Program-made: the position numbers and the translations under genes
Part shown: positions 49,903 through 61,336 of the stretch, piece after piece
Numbering within the stretch: the stretch's first letter is position 1
Layout of the letters: each line of letters starts with the position of its first letter
Notes under the pieces: model-generated
Database searches by the model: none
Seen by the model: only the letters and a program-made list of their open reading frames with translations
What the model was told of the DNA's origin: nothing
NCBI RefSeq assembly: GCF_932526225.1
Contig: NC_064035.1
Span: forward strand, 9,969,296 to 10,033,295
Length of the DNA stretch: 64,000 nucleotides
From: Nematostella vectensis
Taxonomy: Eukaryota; Cnidaria; Anthozoa; Actiniaria; Edwardsiidae
Direction: 5' to 3'

Positions 49903-50145
49903 CTTTATTCTGATACTCCAGGTCCATATCCATGGCCTCAAAACACAAGGTCCACTCCTTGAAAGCTTGTGAAACCTTTTGGATGCCATTCCGGATTGCA
50001 AAGATCCGGGGAAAAATTCACGGGGGGAGGGCCAGTCACAGTCAACACTTCTCTCCCGAAAGTCAGAAGGAATCAATTCCAGGTCATACAGACCCAGAAT
50101 ACGAATAAGCACTTCTACTTCTACTTTATTAACTGATAAAACCAT
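49903..50145 (-). pseudogene. Unrecognised coding stretch with one frameshift
   Basis: From an ATG at 50145 the minus strand reads MVLSVNKVEVEVLIRILGLY, then LIPSDFRERSVDCDWPSPRE. After FFP the frame must move by one base to keep reading IFAIRNGIQKVSQAFKEWTL and FEAMDMDLEYQNK, which ends at a donor-like AAAG|GTATCC. Both halves look like real protein, and no intron can explain the shift. Either a broken gene or a sequence error in CCCCGG. I do not recognise the family and cannot find the next exon. Confidence 0.35.
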
Positions 50146-50610
50146 GTCGGTACTCTCGAGTCGGCAGTGTAAACAATTTTGAAATCAATTTGGTTTCAGA
50201 AAAGACAGAATTAAGGAGAGCTGTGGTGGTTCATTGGAAAATTATTTTCTCATTCAGGCAAAGCCAACAAGAAAAAAATCACCATGAATCCACCTTTGCT
50301 TGCAAATATCCATAAGCACAGCACTCAATTATGCCCCAATAGACTTCATGATGTCCTAGGACACTCCCAACATGCTCATAGCTGTATTTTTGATAAAAAA
50401 ATACGAGCAACCATCAATTTGTGTTCGTATTTTAGCACAGCGACAAGGGATTTAAAATGGGACCGCAAATCACTGTTGGAAAGCTAGGATACTGCTGACT
50501 AGTAAAAGCTGTGTTTGACTAAAACTCAAAACAGGGGGGATGCATCTGTTTTCAGTGTTTTTTTTTGTAAATTGAGCTAAAAAAATAGCCAGGAATCAAT
50601 GGGTTAATGC

Positions 50611-50986
50611 ACTAGTCCATTGAAACCCCCACCCCCATGGTCCCAGGGAAGGGTAGGGGATTAGACTTTGACCCTGTACAAAACAGAGAAAAGCCCCCAC
50701 CCCCCCGGGACAAAACTGCAGTCAAATGCCTCTACCCCTCGGGATGCAAACTATAGTCAACTACCCAACAACAAGTCATCTGAAATAAGCCTTCATCTTT
50801 CAAAGCCAGTACATTTGTTATGTTATAAATTATTTGCCACAGGCCTCTATGGTGGGGACAAGTCTTGGGGTAAAAAACTGTCAATTCCCCCACCCCCTCG
50901 GGACAGATTTTTGTTCAAAAGTGCTACCCCCACATTAACCCCACACTTCCCCGGGACCATTATGGTGGGGGTTTCGAATGACTAGA
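50611..50986. mobile_element. MITE with 40-bp inverted ends
   Basis: The left end CACTAGTCCATTGAAACCCC then CACCCCCATGGTCCCAGGG is inverted at the right as GGGACCATTATGGTGGGGGT then TTCGAATGACTAG. About 375 bp, no ORF. A second copy is at 40540-41026. Confidence 0.85.
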
Positions 50987-51002
50987 TAATAACTTTCATC
51001 AA

Positions 51003-51787
51003 TGATGTAAGAGAACGAATCACCGTGGTCGTACACACGTATTATTTTTGCGTCATTTCTAAGCTCAAATACTGTAAACTGAGACTAAGTGGTTAGACGA
51101 TTTTCCATTTAGCTAGATGTCTAGCAAAGTTTCAACTGCACAAGCATATAAACTTTCATACGATAAGAAAAAGTAAAAAAAGGAACGCAAATAAACCATA
51201 AAAACTGGCAAAAAATACATTATTGATCGTCGTTTATCTTTTAAGCAGCCACTCAAAAAAGTGGATTTTTTCTCGCCATATTCCCGTAATACCCTCCTCG
51301 CTAGGTGGTATAGTAATGCTGGTTTTATGCCTACATTAGCGCTGTTGCACTTTAGGCTCCTTCTGCGCGCTGTTTTAGATCTCCGTTTTCCGCGCGTAAG
51401 TTCTGGATATATCTTTTGCATTAAAAGGGATTTGGAAGAGAATTGTGTGTTGTAAAAAGATTTATGATTGATTGCAGTTTTAAATTTGCGAATCAGCTTT
51501 GAAAACTTTTTCTGGGAAAGTTGATTCCCGCGCCTAAAATCACACACTCTATGCATTTCAATGTCTTTAATGTTCGAGAAACGGTTGATTAGATCCAGCG
51601 TACTCTATGGAAGATTATTTTCACAGCGTTAAAAAAAGGTATTTTCGTGATAGCGCGTGTTGCTAGGATACGTGAGCGCTAGCCAATCAGAGGCGTATCT
51701 AATAAAAACTGCTTGTTCTAAAATAGCTTTCACGGACGACATCATTGGAACGTACCATAATACGGGGGATTCGTTCTCTTACATCAT
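51003..51787. mobile_element. MITE-like element of about 785 bp
   Basis: The left end ATGATGTAAGAGAACGAATC is exactly inverted at the right as GATTCGTTCTCTTACATCAT, with further pairing of the GTATTAT region. A 147-codon minus frame inside has no recognisable protein. Confidence 0.85.
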
Positions 51788-51949
51788 GGACTCTTGCTTT
51801 CATTTATGGTTCTGGCTCATAAGTACCGGTTAGTACAAGGCAAGTTGCTTTTTGTTGCTGTTATTTTTTTAAGCACTAAATAAGTTGCTTTTTGTTGCTG
51901 TTATTTTGCTGCTAGAAGACTGAGCGTGCACAGGCTGGTCACCCCAAAA

Positions 51950-52420
51950 GTCATGTGATCTATCTGCAAGTCGCCTATTAGGAATGTATACAGCAAGTGC
52001 CATTTGAGATAACAATCCACACAAACCAGATTTCATGGTGCACTCCCCCACCCCACCCCCCCCCCCCCCCTCACAACGGCTGAGAGTCCACTTCCGGTTC
52101 GCAATAGACATGCTATTTGTAGACAAAACTATAGAGCATCAGTCAAGTGGCCAAATGGGGAAAAGGGATTTATTTTTCGAGTTGGCTGCACCCGCCATGG
52201 GGCAAGCTGTTCTTGGTCCCGTATTAAAGCACAGACCCTGCTCTGTCCGATATAAGCAAATTAGATAAAAAAATAAAATCTGGTGTGTCATCAATCTATA
52301 ATTTAGTCAAACGTTTTTGTAGCCAAATCCGATAATAAACGTGGCATAAAAAGGGCATAAAAACCTTTTTTCAGATTTCGCATACCCCCAAGATAAATAC
52401 TGGGTACGGGTCTAGATTTT
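51950..52420 (-). repeat. Copy of the poly-G/poly-C dispersed repeat
   Basis: Contains a poly-C tract (about 52050-52068), CTATTTGTAGACAAAACTAT, TAGCCAAATCCGATAATAAA and a right end CTGGGTACGGGT, the inverse of the CCCGTACCCAG terminus seen at 14115. The same blocks occur at 59300-59570. Confidence 0.65.
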
Positions 52421-53136
52421 AAGGTCTACAGTATATATTATGCCAAGTTTACTCAGCAATATTAAAGTAAAGGTATACACACACACACTAGCTGAAGTAG
52501 ACACTTACAGAATGTATGTGCTAAATACTTTTAGTTTTAGTAATTGAAAACACAACCTTTTTAAAATAGGTTTTAATTGTCCATATTCATGTCATAATAC
52601 AGGTGCATACCTGTGCATACTATACCTGTGCATACTATATTTATATCCAAAAATGATGTATTTGACAACCGCTCAATAGGAATAGACCCCCTTTCTGTGG
52701 TGGCCAAGGTGGGGGGGACATCTTGGTAAGCACCTGGCATATATAGGTTACTTAAAATAAATTACATTAATAGACACACTGCAATCATATAGTCTTTTTT
52801 ACAAACACCCATAATTTTCAGTCACTGACTGCGCCTCTCATATCTGTGCCTAAAAATCGTATGGACATCTGTATATAGAATATAGAAATCCTGAATATAA
52901 ATCCAAATAGCATCCTACATGCACAGAAATTAATTTACAAGCTAGAAAGACAACAGATGACAGTTGAGTAAATAGGGATGTAATGTACATACATCCAAAG
53001 GCAACTGCCCTCTAAAACTGGGGCAACACTTCCTTATACACAAGGCTGACTTAACAGTCTTATGCCTTTCTTTAGGTACAGTCCTAACCTAATTAGGGTC
53101 ATGATTTTATCATTTACAAAAGCAAAATTCATTCCA
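52421..53136. other. Probable HIBADH 3' untranslated and intergenic sequence
   Basis: AT-rich, without a supported ORF. It probably contains the HIBADH 3' untranslated region. A short CACACACACAC run is near 52485. Confidence 0.4.
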
Positions 53137-56100
53137 TCATTTCTCATCCCTAAGAAACTTAAAAACAGAGCCGAAATCCATGTTTGCATAGCCTTTGATA
53201 CACATGATACGATAGATCTGGTGAGCCAATGATCCCATGGGAGTTGCCGTCATGGTCGATGAGGAGGCATTTTGTGCAAGACCAAGATCCTAAAAGGGCA
53301 ATAAATTAATTTGTAAAATTAGTGTTATTAAAATAAGAAAATGAAAAAGGTGTAGCCATGACTACCCCTTTGAAAAATGAAAAATAATGTAAAAATTTAG
53401 GAGGTAAAAAACAAGTAGTTTGGTCAACATCACCATCCCTAAGCTGACCTACCCTTAGAATTTTCAAAGATCTTGATTCTCAGGCTAAGTTGGTATAAAC
53501 ACAACAAGATTGGGATGTCTGACAGCCTCCAAAGTACCATATTTATGTTGTACTGGTGCCTTCCAATTCAAACTAAATAAAGATCACAGTATACAATACC
53601 TTAGTCATGAGTGCAGTCATAAACCCGCCCTGGTAGTTATTACTGGAGGGTACATCTTCAAGTACACCAGGAACTGGATTGTACACTTCACTGGACCAGC
53701 AACGGCCTGAGCTGCTGTTTATTATCTTTGCAATCATCTCTGCATCAAGCCCGAGGCGAATACCAAGATTCATGGCCTCTGCTGTCCCAATCATGCTAAC
53801 GGCCAGCAACATGTTATTGCAAATTTTTGCAGCCTGAAAGAATAAAAGTGGTATGCATAAATAATACCAGTCATTGTCATGGAAATTCATCACTGTTTTC
53901 TATTTGAGCCCCCAGGTTAACACTGGAAAGTTGGTATGTGTTATAATTTATAAATACATTGCTCCATGGGTTTTGCTCCATTGCTCCATCCAAACACTAT
54001 TTTTCAGGAGTTTGAAGGATAACATACTGGCCATATACTTCATACCTGGCCTGTACCATTAGGTCCAGTATGAATGACATTTTTGCCCATGCTCATGAGA
54101 ACATCCTTGGCTTGTTCAAATCCTTCCTCTTTTCCACCAACCATAAATGTCAGTGTACCTGCTTTTGCTGCTGTAATCCCTAAAGATAGAACAAGTTCTA
54201 GCTCAAAACAATTATTAAAACAAATACTGTGCTATATGCTCTTATGCATTTTTTCTACAGACCGCTAGGATACAGACTACTTAGGATCTTCAGAATTATA
54301 CAGTGCATACTAGGTGCTCTAAAGCCACACTTAAAATCCTGAGATATTGTTTTGGAGAAACAACATGAATAAATACAATTAACATCACCAGTAAATTGGG
54401 TATGTTAAGTTTAGATATTTAAATAATTGTCTTGCACTAAGTAATCATGTGACAATTTGAGTGGGAAACTTGCATTCTGTGCAATAAAAGAATATCGTAG
54501 CTAGGAGCTAACTGCCTAAAAAGGGAGAGAACTTTGTATCTCACTTATTTATATAGTTCCAATATTTCGGAGGAAAAGATCTGTAATCAGTTAGTGCATG
54601 CCATCTACTGCACTACATTCTGCATCAGCAAACTCAAAAATACCTCCCGAAACAGGTGCATCTAAATATGTTGCCCCTTTTTCTGAAGCCATCTCACTGA
54701 TCTCCTTGGATAATGCTGGGTCTATTGTACTACAGTCAATCAACAGTGTCCCATCCTGAACTGAACTGAAACATTGAGAAGCTCCAATTAAATCTAATAT
54801 CATGGTAAAAGCAATAAACTGCAATTCAAACTACACGTCATGCATCAATTCAAGCCTCTTACTTGAACAGTCCCTTGATTCCTTTGTAGACCTCTATTAC
54901 ATTTGGGCTGAAATAAAGTTCAAACCTTTGTAAAATCAAAAGCATCTAAGCCCTGAAAGGGGCATAAACTACATACCTCAAAAGATATGGAAACTTTGCA
55001 AACATACAGTACAACCAAGACTTAATAGTACTAGGCAGATGATTTTTATTAGAATATGAAGGCTTTATATGCTATTGTTACTGATAAGAAAGTACAATTC
55101 AAAGCAATTATTAAGATAGGTACGATATCGGACATTATCACTAATATCTGATATCGAGATTAGGATATTATCATTGCTTTTATCTAATTATATGGCATTA
55201 GATAATGGTTGGACCCCTTTCCTCTCCCCTCGATATTGCGATATTATCAGAGATTATCTTATTATAATCTACTAGATGTCTATTTAGATACCCTCCTTCC
55301 TTCTGCTGGACCCCTTGATATTGTGGTATTATTAAAGATTATCTTAGAATCTACTAGATGTCTATTTATATACTCCCCTTTCCTCTGCTTTACTCCTCAA
55401 TATTGTGATATTATTGGAGATTATCTTTTTAGAATCTACAAGATATCTATATAGCTTCCTTCATTCTCTCTGCTGGCCCCCTCAATATTATAGGATATCC
55501 CACTACAAAATCTACTGTAGAATGAGTCTGTATGTTACATTATCTGATATTATCAAGTTCTGAGATGCAATAATCAAGGTTCAACACAGCAGTTCTAAAG
55601 TTATAGTATCTGATATATCAGTAATTAGATTGACTTTCTATGTGTAAATCTGTGATATTATTATCAAGTCATGAGATGCAATAATCTAGTTTCGAAATGG
55701 CAGTTATAAGGGAATAAGATCTTATAAATATCAAAAATTAGATTTTTGAGCTTTAATATAATATCAACTAAATATCTGATACTTGAACCCTGTGAAAAAA
55801 CATCTGATTTATACCCGATTTAAATAAGTGATAACTATCGTATAAATATCAGTGCCAGAAAATTTCGATAACGTGCCTTTATATAATTATTCAGAATGCT
55901 TAAACATACCTTGAAGGAAGCATGGTGACTATTTTATTGGTCTTCATTGCAACCTCATCTGGGGTTTCAGCAACACCTGCGCCTAGCTGTCGCAGGTCAT
56001 CCACAGACTCAGGGAAGATATCATGCACAACTACCCCATATCCCTGGTCAAGCAAATTCTTGGCCATTGGACTCCCCATGTTTCCAAGACCAATAAAGCC

Positions 56101-57529
56101 AATTGGGTTCTATAAAATTAAGCAAGAACATCACAGGAACTCACAGCAATTTGATTACTATACTATTGGTATCCCTTCCTATGTATGGCTTTCATACATT
56201 TTTACTTTATACTGACTTCCCTAGGCCTATTCCTATATTGTTTCTTCTCAATCTTGACCCCCCTCCCCTAGCAGACACACACACACTAAGAGGAAGGTTT
56301 CTGACAGTGTACCCTGCTAGCAGAGATATCTTTCTGTTTGTTTTAACCGATTGTTTTTTTTCAGGGTGTAACAGCTTTTAGGGGTTGACTCACACCGGTA
56401 ATGTTTTGGTTTTGAAACACTCAAGCAATCAGATTTCCAGAACTTTTGACGAGAATGCTCACAACTAACACCACACATAATAAACAAAATAGGAATAAAT
56501 TAATAAACTAGGCTAAAGAATTCGTCTTATGCTGTTATTACAGTTAATCAAGAATGCAGAAGTTTGAAGCTCCTGATTGACACATGTTTCTAATTGAACG
56601 GGTCAGTGCTTGTCTGGTTTTGTTCGTATTCATGTAGTATTTCAAAACTTATGAGTATTGGTCTTCTGGTCTTGTTTGATAGCCATATTTACAGCAAAAA
56701 TAAACCGCTTTTAGCTACGGATCTGCTACTGAGCTCAAGCACTTCTGCATGACAGAGTTCAGAGTAGCTCACAGTGGCTGCGGCTGGGAATTTCAAAAAA
56801 CATCTTTATGTCGAGAATTCCCATGGTAACCACAAAAATAATTTCATGCTCAACAGGATGCAATTGCACCTGTCAAAATAGATTTCTCCTCAAACAAACA
56901 AACGACAACGGAGAAAAACAGACTCGTGACACGGATACTGTAAGTGAACTGTTAGAAATAAACAGGAAGAAAGCCCTGCTAGCAAGGTACTGATAGCGAT
57001 AAATCAAATAAACTTTAAGAAATAAAAAAAAAAAAATCAAAAGACAATATAATATTCGACTTTTGTGGGCAGAGATGAATCGACATCTTTAACATCATGA
57101 AGTTTTATAATATGGCACCTGTGAGATAATAAACAATCGGACTTTGGACTGGTAACGCTCACTGCTTCTAGCAAAAAAAATTATAATCTAGTGCTTACAG
57201 TCACGTGTTTGGTCAATTCGACTTGTAGAATTATTATGTATACAAACAGCGAAGAATAGTTGGTCCATTTTAGCCTTCTTTTATAGTTCTTGCCCAAGAG
57301 CACATATACAAGCATTCGAACACTTAATCACGATAACTGAACATAATTTACTTTACTTACCGAACTTCCGTCCCCATCTGAAACAGAACAACATCACATC
57401 AGCACAAGGTGTATCTACTAAATTCAACATCGCACAGATCGCTTACTCACTTGAAAGATACCGGGCTACTAAAATCCGTTGCGATAAATTTAAAAACAGA
57501 ACACGGCTTCCTCGCATCAGAGCTGCCAT
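53137..57529 (-). CDS. HIBADH: 3-hydroxyisobutyrate dehydrogenase, mitochondrial, eight exons
   Basis: Oxidises 3-hydroxyisobutyrate to methylmalonate semialdehyde with NAD+ in valine breakdown, in the mitochondrial matrix. Exons: 57529-57451, 57377-57361 (17-nt microexon), 56109-55910, 54907-54863, 54765-54644, 54179-54046, 53833-53600, 53289-53137; phases agree and give 327 aa (human about 336). Exon 1 encodes a basic, hydrophobic presequence ([20 protein letters not shown]). The NAD-binding GFIGLGNMG (residues 36-44) begins exon 3. DAPVSGG is the substrate loop, [11 protein letters not shown] contains the catalytic Lys202, and GRCWSS and NPVPGV follow. For exon 54765 I use the first of two close AG acceptors, since only it keeps the frame. 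Strong family match throughout. Confidence 0.96.
55200..55520. repeat. Degenerate tandem repeat of about 100 bp, three copies, in a HIBADH intron
   Basis: Each copy has CTGC(T/G)GGACCCCTTGATATTG-like text, then GATATTATNNNAGATTATCTT and AATCTACTAGATGTCTAT. Copies start near 55209, 55304 and 55390, with a partial fourth. The surrounding intron is rich in GATAT/ATATC. Confidence 0.75.
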
Positions 57530-57892
57530 TTTGGGATACACACAGAGCCGTGAGAGACTGGAAACTGCTAAATCTGTGCTGCTTTTTGATTGGTTGAGAT
57601 TGAAACTGAGCGCAAGGCCAGTATTTCTTCGAAATTATAAAAAAAATATATCTTATCTTTTTAATGAAAATACAATTGATAAAATAGATACAGTATGTTA
57701 GCAAATGTATAAAGAAATTCAAATCGCCAAAAAAAGTTAGGTAAAAAGTGTCAAGTCATTCTTTACTATCTATGACCGCTGACCAAATGCGAACATAAAT
57801 ACTTTGTGTGCGGATTTTAGACACACAAACATTTCTTTCTCTCCACTGTATTCCTTGCATAAAGTACCTTTAGCACGCTGCGTCGAATCAAA
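57530..57892. promoter_or_regulatory. Shared promoter region of HIBADH and the COX14-like gene
   Basis: 363 bp separate the two divergent start codons; both encode likely mitochondrial proteins. Promoter function is inferred from arrangement; no motif is claimed. Confidence 0.5.
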
Positions 57893-58799
57893 ATGGCGGG
57901 TTTTCTGTCAAGAGCAGCTACATTTGGACAGAGAGCGTTTGCTTTGAGCATGTTTGGCTGTACTGGCGTCTTGCTATTTCTCACTTTTCGTGGTTATTAT
58001 GTCATGAGAAGTAAAAGATTAGAGAAACTCCAGCAAATGGAGGATTTAGCTGGTCAAAGCACAGTTGAAACCAAAACAGGTTGGTGTGGACCATTAGGGC
58101 GGTCTAAATCTTATTTATGAAAAGTTGTATCCATTGTAAAACGTAAACTTTCATGGAGTATTAAGAACTTACTCCCATTCTTTTTCTAGCTCTCTTCACA
58201 CTAACGCCCCCCCCCCCCCCCCCCCCCACGGAATAAAGCAGAGAATACCCCCTGGTATAACTGAAGGCCTATATTGGGGGCATTGCTAGGAGTAGGCACA
58301 GTAGAAGGCCTACAGTACTCCCATCAACCAACAACAAGTGGTCATTTATCTCAGCAGCTTTTTGCTATTTTGTTTGCCCCTTCCACATGATGAGACAAAT
58401 AGTCCATCAGTCACAAACATTATTGGGTTCCATATAGATATATATCTACACCTTTGTCAAAATAAGTCAATTGTTAAGATAATTTTACTATTTATTCTTT
58501 TAAATAATTTTTACCCAATAGACAGTGGTCTGTATTAGTCCTTCCATTTGCATGTTTGCACTGTCAACATTCTTACTCAGAATATCTTGATTGGAAAATA
58601 ATTTTGAGCATTAATTTTTTTTTGTAAGCTAATGCTAATTGTTTGGCTGATGTGCTATGAAAAAATAGGGGAGGCAAGAAAACAAACATTTTTGCAAGCA
58701 AATCACAGATTTAGATTTGCTATCCACAAAATATGCAATTCCATATGTAATACTTGCTACTGACATTCATACCTTTTTCTGTTGTTTACAGATAATTGA
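57893..58799 (+). CDS. COX14-like small mitochondrial inner-membrane protein
   Basis: Exon 1 57893-58079 and an 8-nt coding end at 58792-58799 (acceptor TTGTTTACAG) give 64 aa ending KTDN. It has one hydrophobic segment (about residues 20-36, MFGCTGVLLFLTFRGYY) after a short basic N terminus and before a charged helix (MRSKRLEKLQQMEDLAG). This layout and the F..RAF..SM start resemble COX14, a cytochrome c oxidase assembly/translation-regulating factor of about 57 aa. The donor would be GTTGGT, weaker than most here; without splicing the frame stops at 58120 (75 aa). Start context AAAATGGCG is strong. COX14 identity is a tentative similarity call, so no symbol given. Confidence 0.5.
58200..58330. 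repeat. Poly-C dispersed-repeat fragment
   Basis: A 22-nt or so C run at about 58207-58228, followed by AATACCCCCTGG and CCAACAACAAGTGGTCATTT, blocks that resemble the MITE family at 50611-50986. It lies in the intron of the COX14-like gene. Confidence 0.5.
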
Positions 58800-59290
58800 A
58801 CAGAAAAGACATTTTAAAGATAACAGTAGGAATGAGAAGCAAATAGAAGAAAATGCATAATGACTATCTGGTGCTGCAGACTTGGTGATACAGAGAAGAA
58901 AAAAGCATCAAGGATTAGTGGCTAATAATTCTACTTATGGATTATCTCAAATATGAGTAACATATCAAGCATTTATATAAAAAAAAGTTTGTCAAATAAC
59001 TAGGCTGCATAAAGCCCTTTTCATCAGCATCTGGTTTACTTGTACCAAGTACTTATGTTAAGTAATGTTCTGAAATAATAATTTATGTGATACCAATTTT
59101 GTGATACATTGTGTTGCTTTTGGGGGCCTTGTGGATCTAGTTCTCTGTGTTTTTTGTAGCACAACATATGACCAGTATGATATTTGATGATTCTTCAATA
59201 TGAAGTGATCCACTATTCAGACCAGGCTTTTTGGGCTAGCTTGTGATTGTTAGTCTGAATTTAGTAAGGGCTATCCTATGGTCAATTTAC
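58800..59290. other. Probable 3' untranslated and intergenic sequence, no gene seen
   Basis: AT-rich, no supported ORF. It probably includes the COX14-like gene's 3' untranslated region. Confidence 0.35.
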
Positions 59291-59294
59291 ATCC

Positions 59295-59580
59295 GTTAGC
59301 AGGCCCATACCCTGGTGGGAGGTGCGAACGCCCCCCCCCCCCCTTCCCACAACCGGCCGAAGGTCCACTTTTGGTACTCCATACGTGTGCTATTTGTAGA
59401 CAAAACTATAAAGCATAAGCTAGGTCACCCTGGTATGTAGCCAAATCCGACAATAAAAGTCCCGTGAAGATACTGCAAAGACATAAAAGAATCCTTTTTT
59501 GTTTATTTCGGGGTTGTTCAGATTTTTATCAGTTTTATCAGAGAACTCACCCTCACCCCCCCCCCCCCCCGATTGGATTG
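59295..59580 (+). repeat. Copy of the poly-G/poly-C dispersed repeat
   Basis: Begins GCAGGCCCATACCCTGG and has two poly-C tracts (about 59331-59343, 59557-59570), GTGCTATTTGTAGACAAAAC and TAGCCAAATCCGACAATAAA, matching 52030-52410. Confidence 0.7.
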
Positions 59581-60340
59581 CAATTCCACCGTTAAATAGC
59601 GGCTGAAAAAATAAACAACGCTTTCTAGCGACGGCACTGCTACGGTCTGTTGCTTACAACAGTTTTGCTTGTAATTTGCTTAAAAATTACAGCTTTTTCA
59701 CATCTGGAGAGTGCCTTAGGACATCATAAAGTCTATTTTTGCATAATTATTGCTTTGCTTATGGATGTTTGCTGAGGTTGATTCAATTGGATAATTCCTT
59801 GTCTGGGCTTCACCAAGTGAGAAAGAAATTTTCTGGTGAATGGCCTCATACTCTCCAATGTGGGCCATCTTTGCTACCCAACCTTATTCAAAAATTGTTT
59901 TCAGACTTATTATGGGTTCTTTGGACCTGGAAATGTTTTGTTTGGCTTCGAGGTAAAGAGACTTCTAAGAAAACTGTTATGATTCTGGGGGAGGAGATTG
60001 CCCGCCTGTCTGTCAAGGTAGCATTGACTGCTGTAAAATGGGACCTGACGGAGCGCAATAAAGGTATCTATTTGTGACTTGATCTGTGTTTGCTTGTCTC
60101 TATTTGTAGTTCGGAATTTTGTGTCTTTTTTGGTAAGAAAAGTTTAAGCTTTTGTTTATGAATTGGTCTGAAATCAAGGTTGATATTTTGACAAAAGAGT
60201 CAATCCATTACATTGCTTAGATGCGCTTTTGAAGGTCGTCTATGCCTTGGGGGATTCTATGAGTATCCGCGTCTGGTGATGTTTAGTTTGCATTTCTGAC
60301 GTTTTGGAGTTTGGCCTATATTTTACAGGCGTCTCAGGGC
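59581..60340. other. Open frame 59739-60077 of doubtful meaning
   Basis: A plus-strand frame of 112 codons starts at 59739. Its sequence (for example CGPSLLPNLIQKLFSDLLW, TWKCFVWLRGKETSKK) matches no family I know, and there is no clear splice or promoter context. It could be an element relic. Confidence 0.2.
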
Positions 60341-60344
60341 GTTA

Positions 60345-60560
60345 TGGCACTAACGCTTAATGTAACAAAAATCGCCGCTTAATTAACACTAACGCTTAAT
60401 GTAACAAAAATCGCCGCTTAATGTAACACTAACGCTTAATGTAACAAAAATCGACGCTTAATGTAACAACAAATCGACGCTTAATGTAATAAAACAGTTA
60501 ACGCTTTATGTAACAAATTTTCAACGCTTAATGTAAGAACACTCGACGCTTAATGTAATG
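60345..60560. repeat. Imperfect short tandem repeat around CGCTTAATGTAAC
   Basis: About nine occurrences of CGCTTAATGTAA at varying spacing, joined by CAAAAATCG or CACTAA linkers. Neighbouring copies differ by point changes and small gaps. Confidence 0.9.
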
Positions 60561-60604
60561 ACCATGAATTTGGATATAGAATTTGGATAGATTTCGAAAG
60601 ATTA

Positions 60605-60860
60605 ATTCGCAAGACAACCAAACTTAGGGTAGGTCGTCTAAGCGTCAAGGGGGCGTAACGGGGGGTTGTCATAGCGTTGCGTCATCAATGACGTAATCAC
60701 AAATTCGAATATCAATATCTTGAGCTACGGGAGTTGTGGCACAACCAAACTTAGGCCAAGTTGTCTTGAGGTCAAGGGAGGGTCCAGCAAAATGGACACG
60801 TGACATGACGTCATTGATTACGACATCATAACAAGGAAAAATCATATTTTGAGCTACGAG
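60605..60860. repeat. Diverged tandem duplication of about 145 bp
   Basis: CAACCAAACTTAGG...GTCAAGGG and ATGACGTCATT/TCATCAATGACGT blocks followed by CTTGAGCTACG or TTTGAGCTACG occur twice. The copies are clearly diverged. Confidence 0.6.
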
Positions 60861-61286
60861 AGAAACACTTCCGAATCGTTCCTTGCTTGATTGTCATTTA
60901 AAACTCATTTATACCTTGGCGGAAACCTAACGATTGTTATCCCGAGATAAACGTGTGTGTTAGGGCTAGGATTCGTTTGATGTAAAGATCACACTAAAGG
61001 TGAAAAAAACTTTAGAGATCTCACGGTCACCCCGATTAGCACAAAATGTCTAAAATAAAATAAAGTTATTCAAAAGCGCGTTGAGAAGGTATATAAGCTT
61101 CACCTTTTTTTTCTAATCGATGAATCGTTTGCACGGGTTTATTCCCACTTCCTCCTCGATAAAAAATAAAAAGAATCGCACTACAAAATGTTTTCACATT
61201 TGCATTTCGCGCCAAAAATCGAAAGGATATATTTAATGTTTTTCCCACAAATAGTGTAAAGATTACCTATTGGTAATTTTTAGCTT

Positions 61287-61303
61287 GATTGATTGATTGA
61301 TTG

Positions 61304-61336
<33 letters not shown>
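61287..61336. repeat. (GATT)n microsatellite
   Basis: About 12 GATT units with one GAATGATT interruption. Confidence 0.97.

Noticed and set aside
51113-51556. Minus-strand 147-codon ORF as a gene
   Set aside because: Lies inside a MITE, has no known motifs or splice context.
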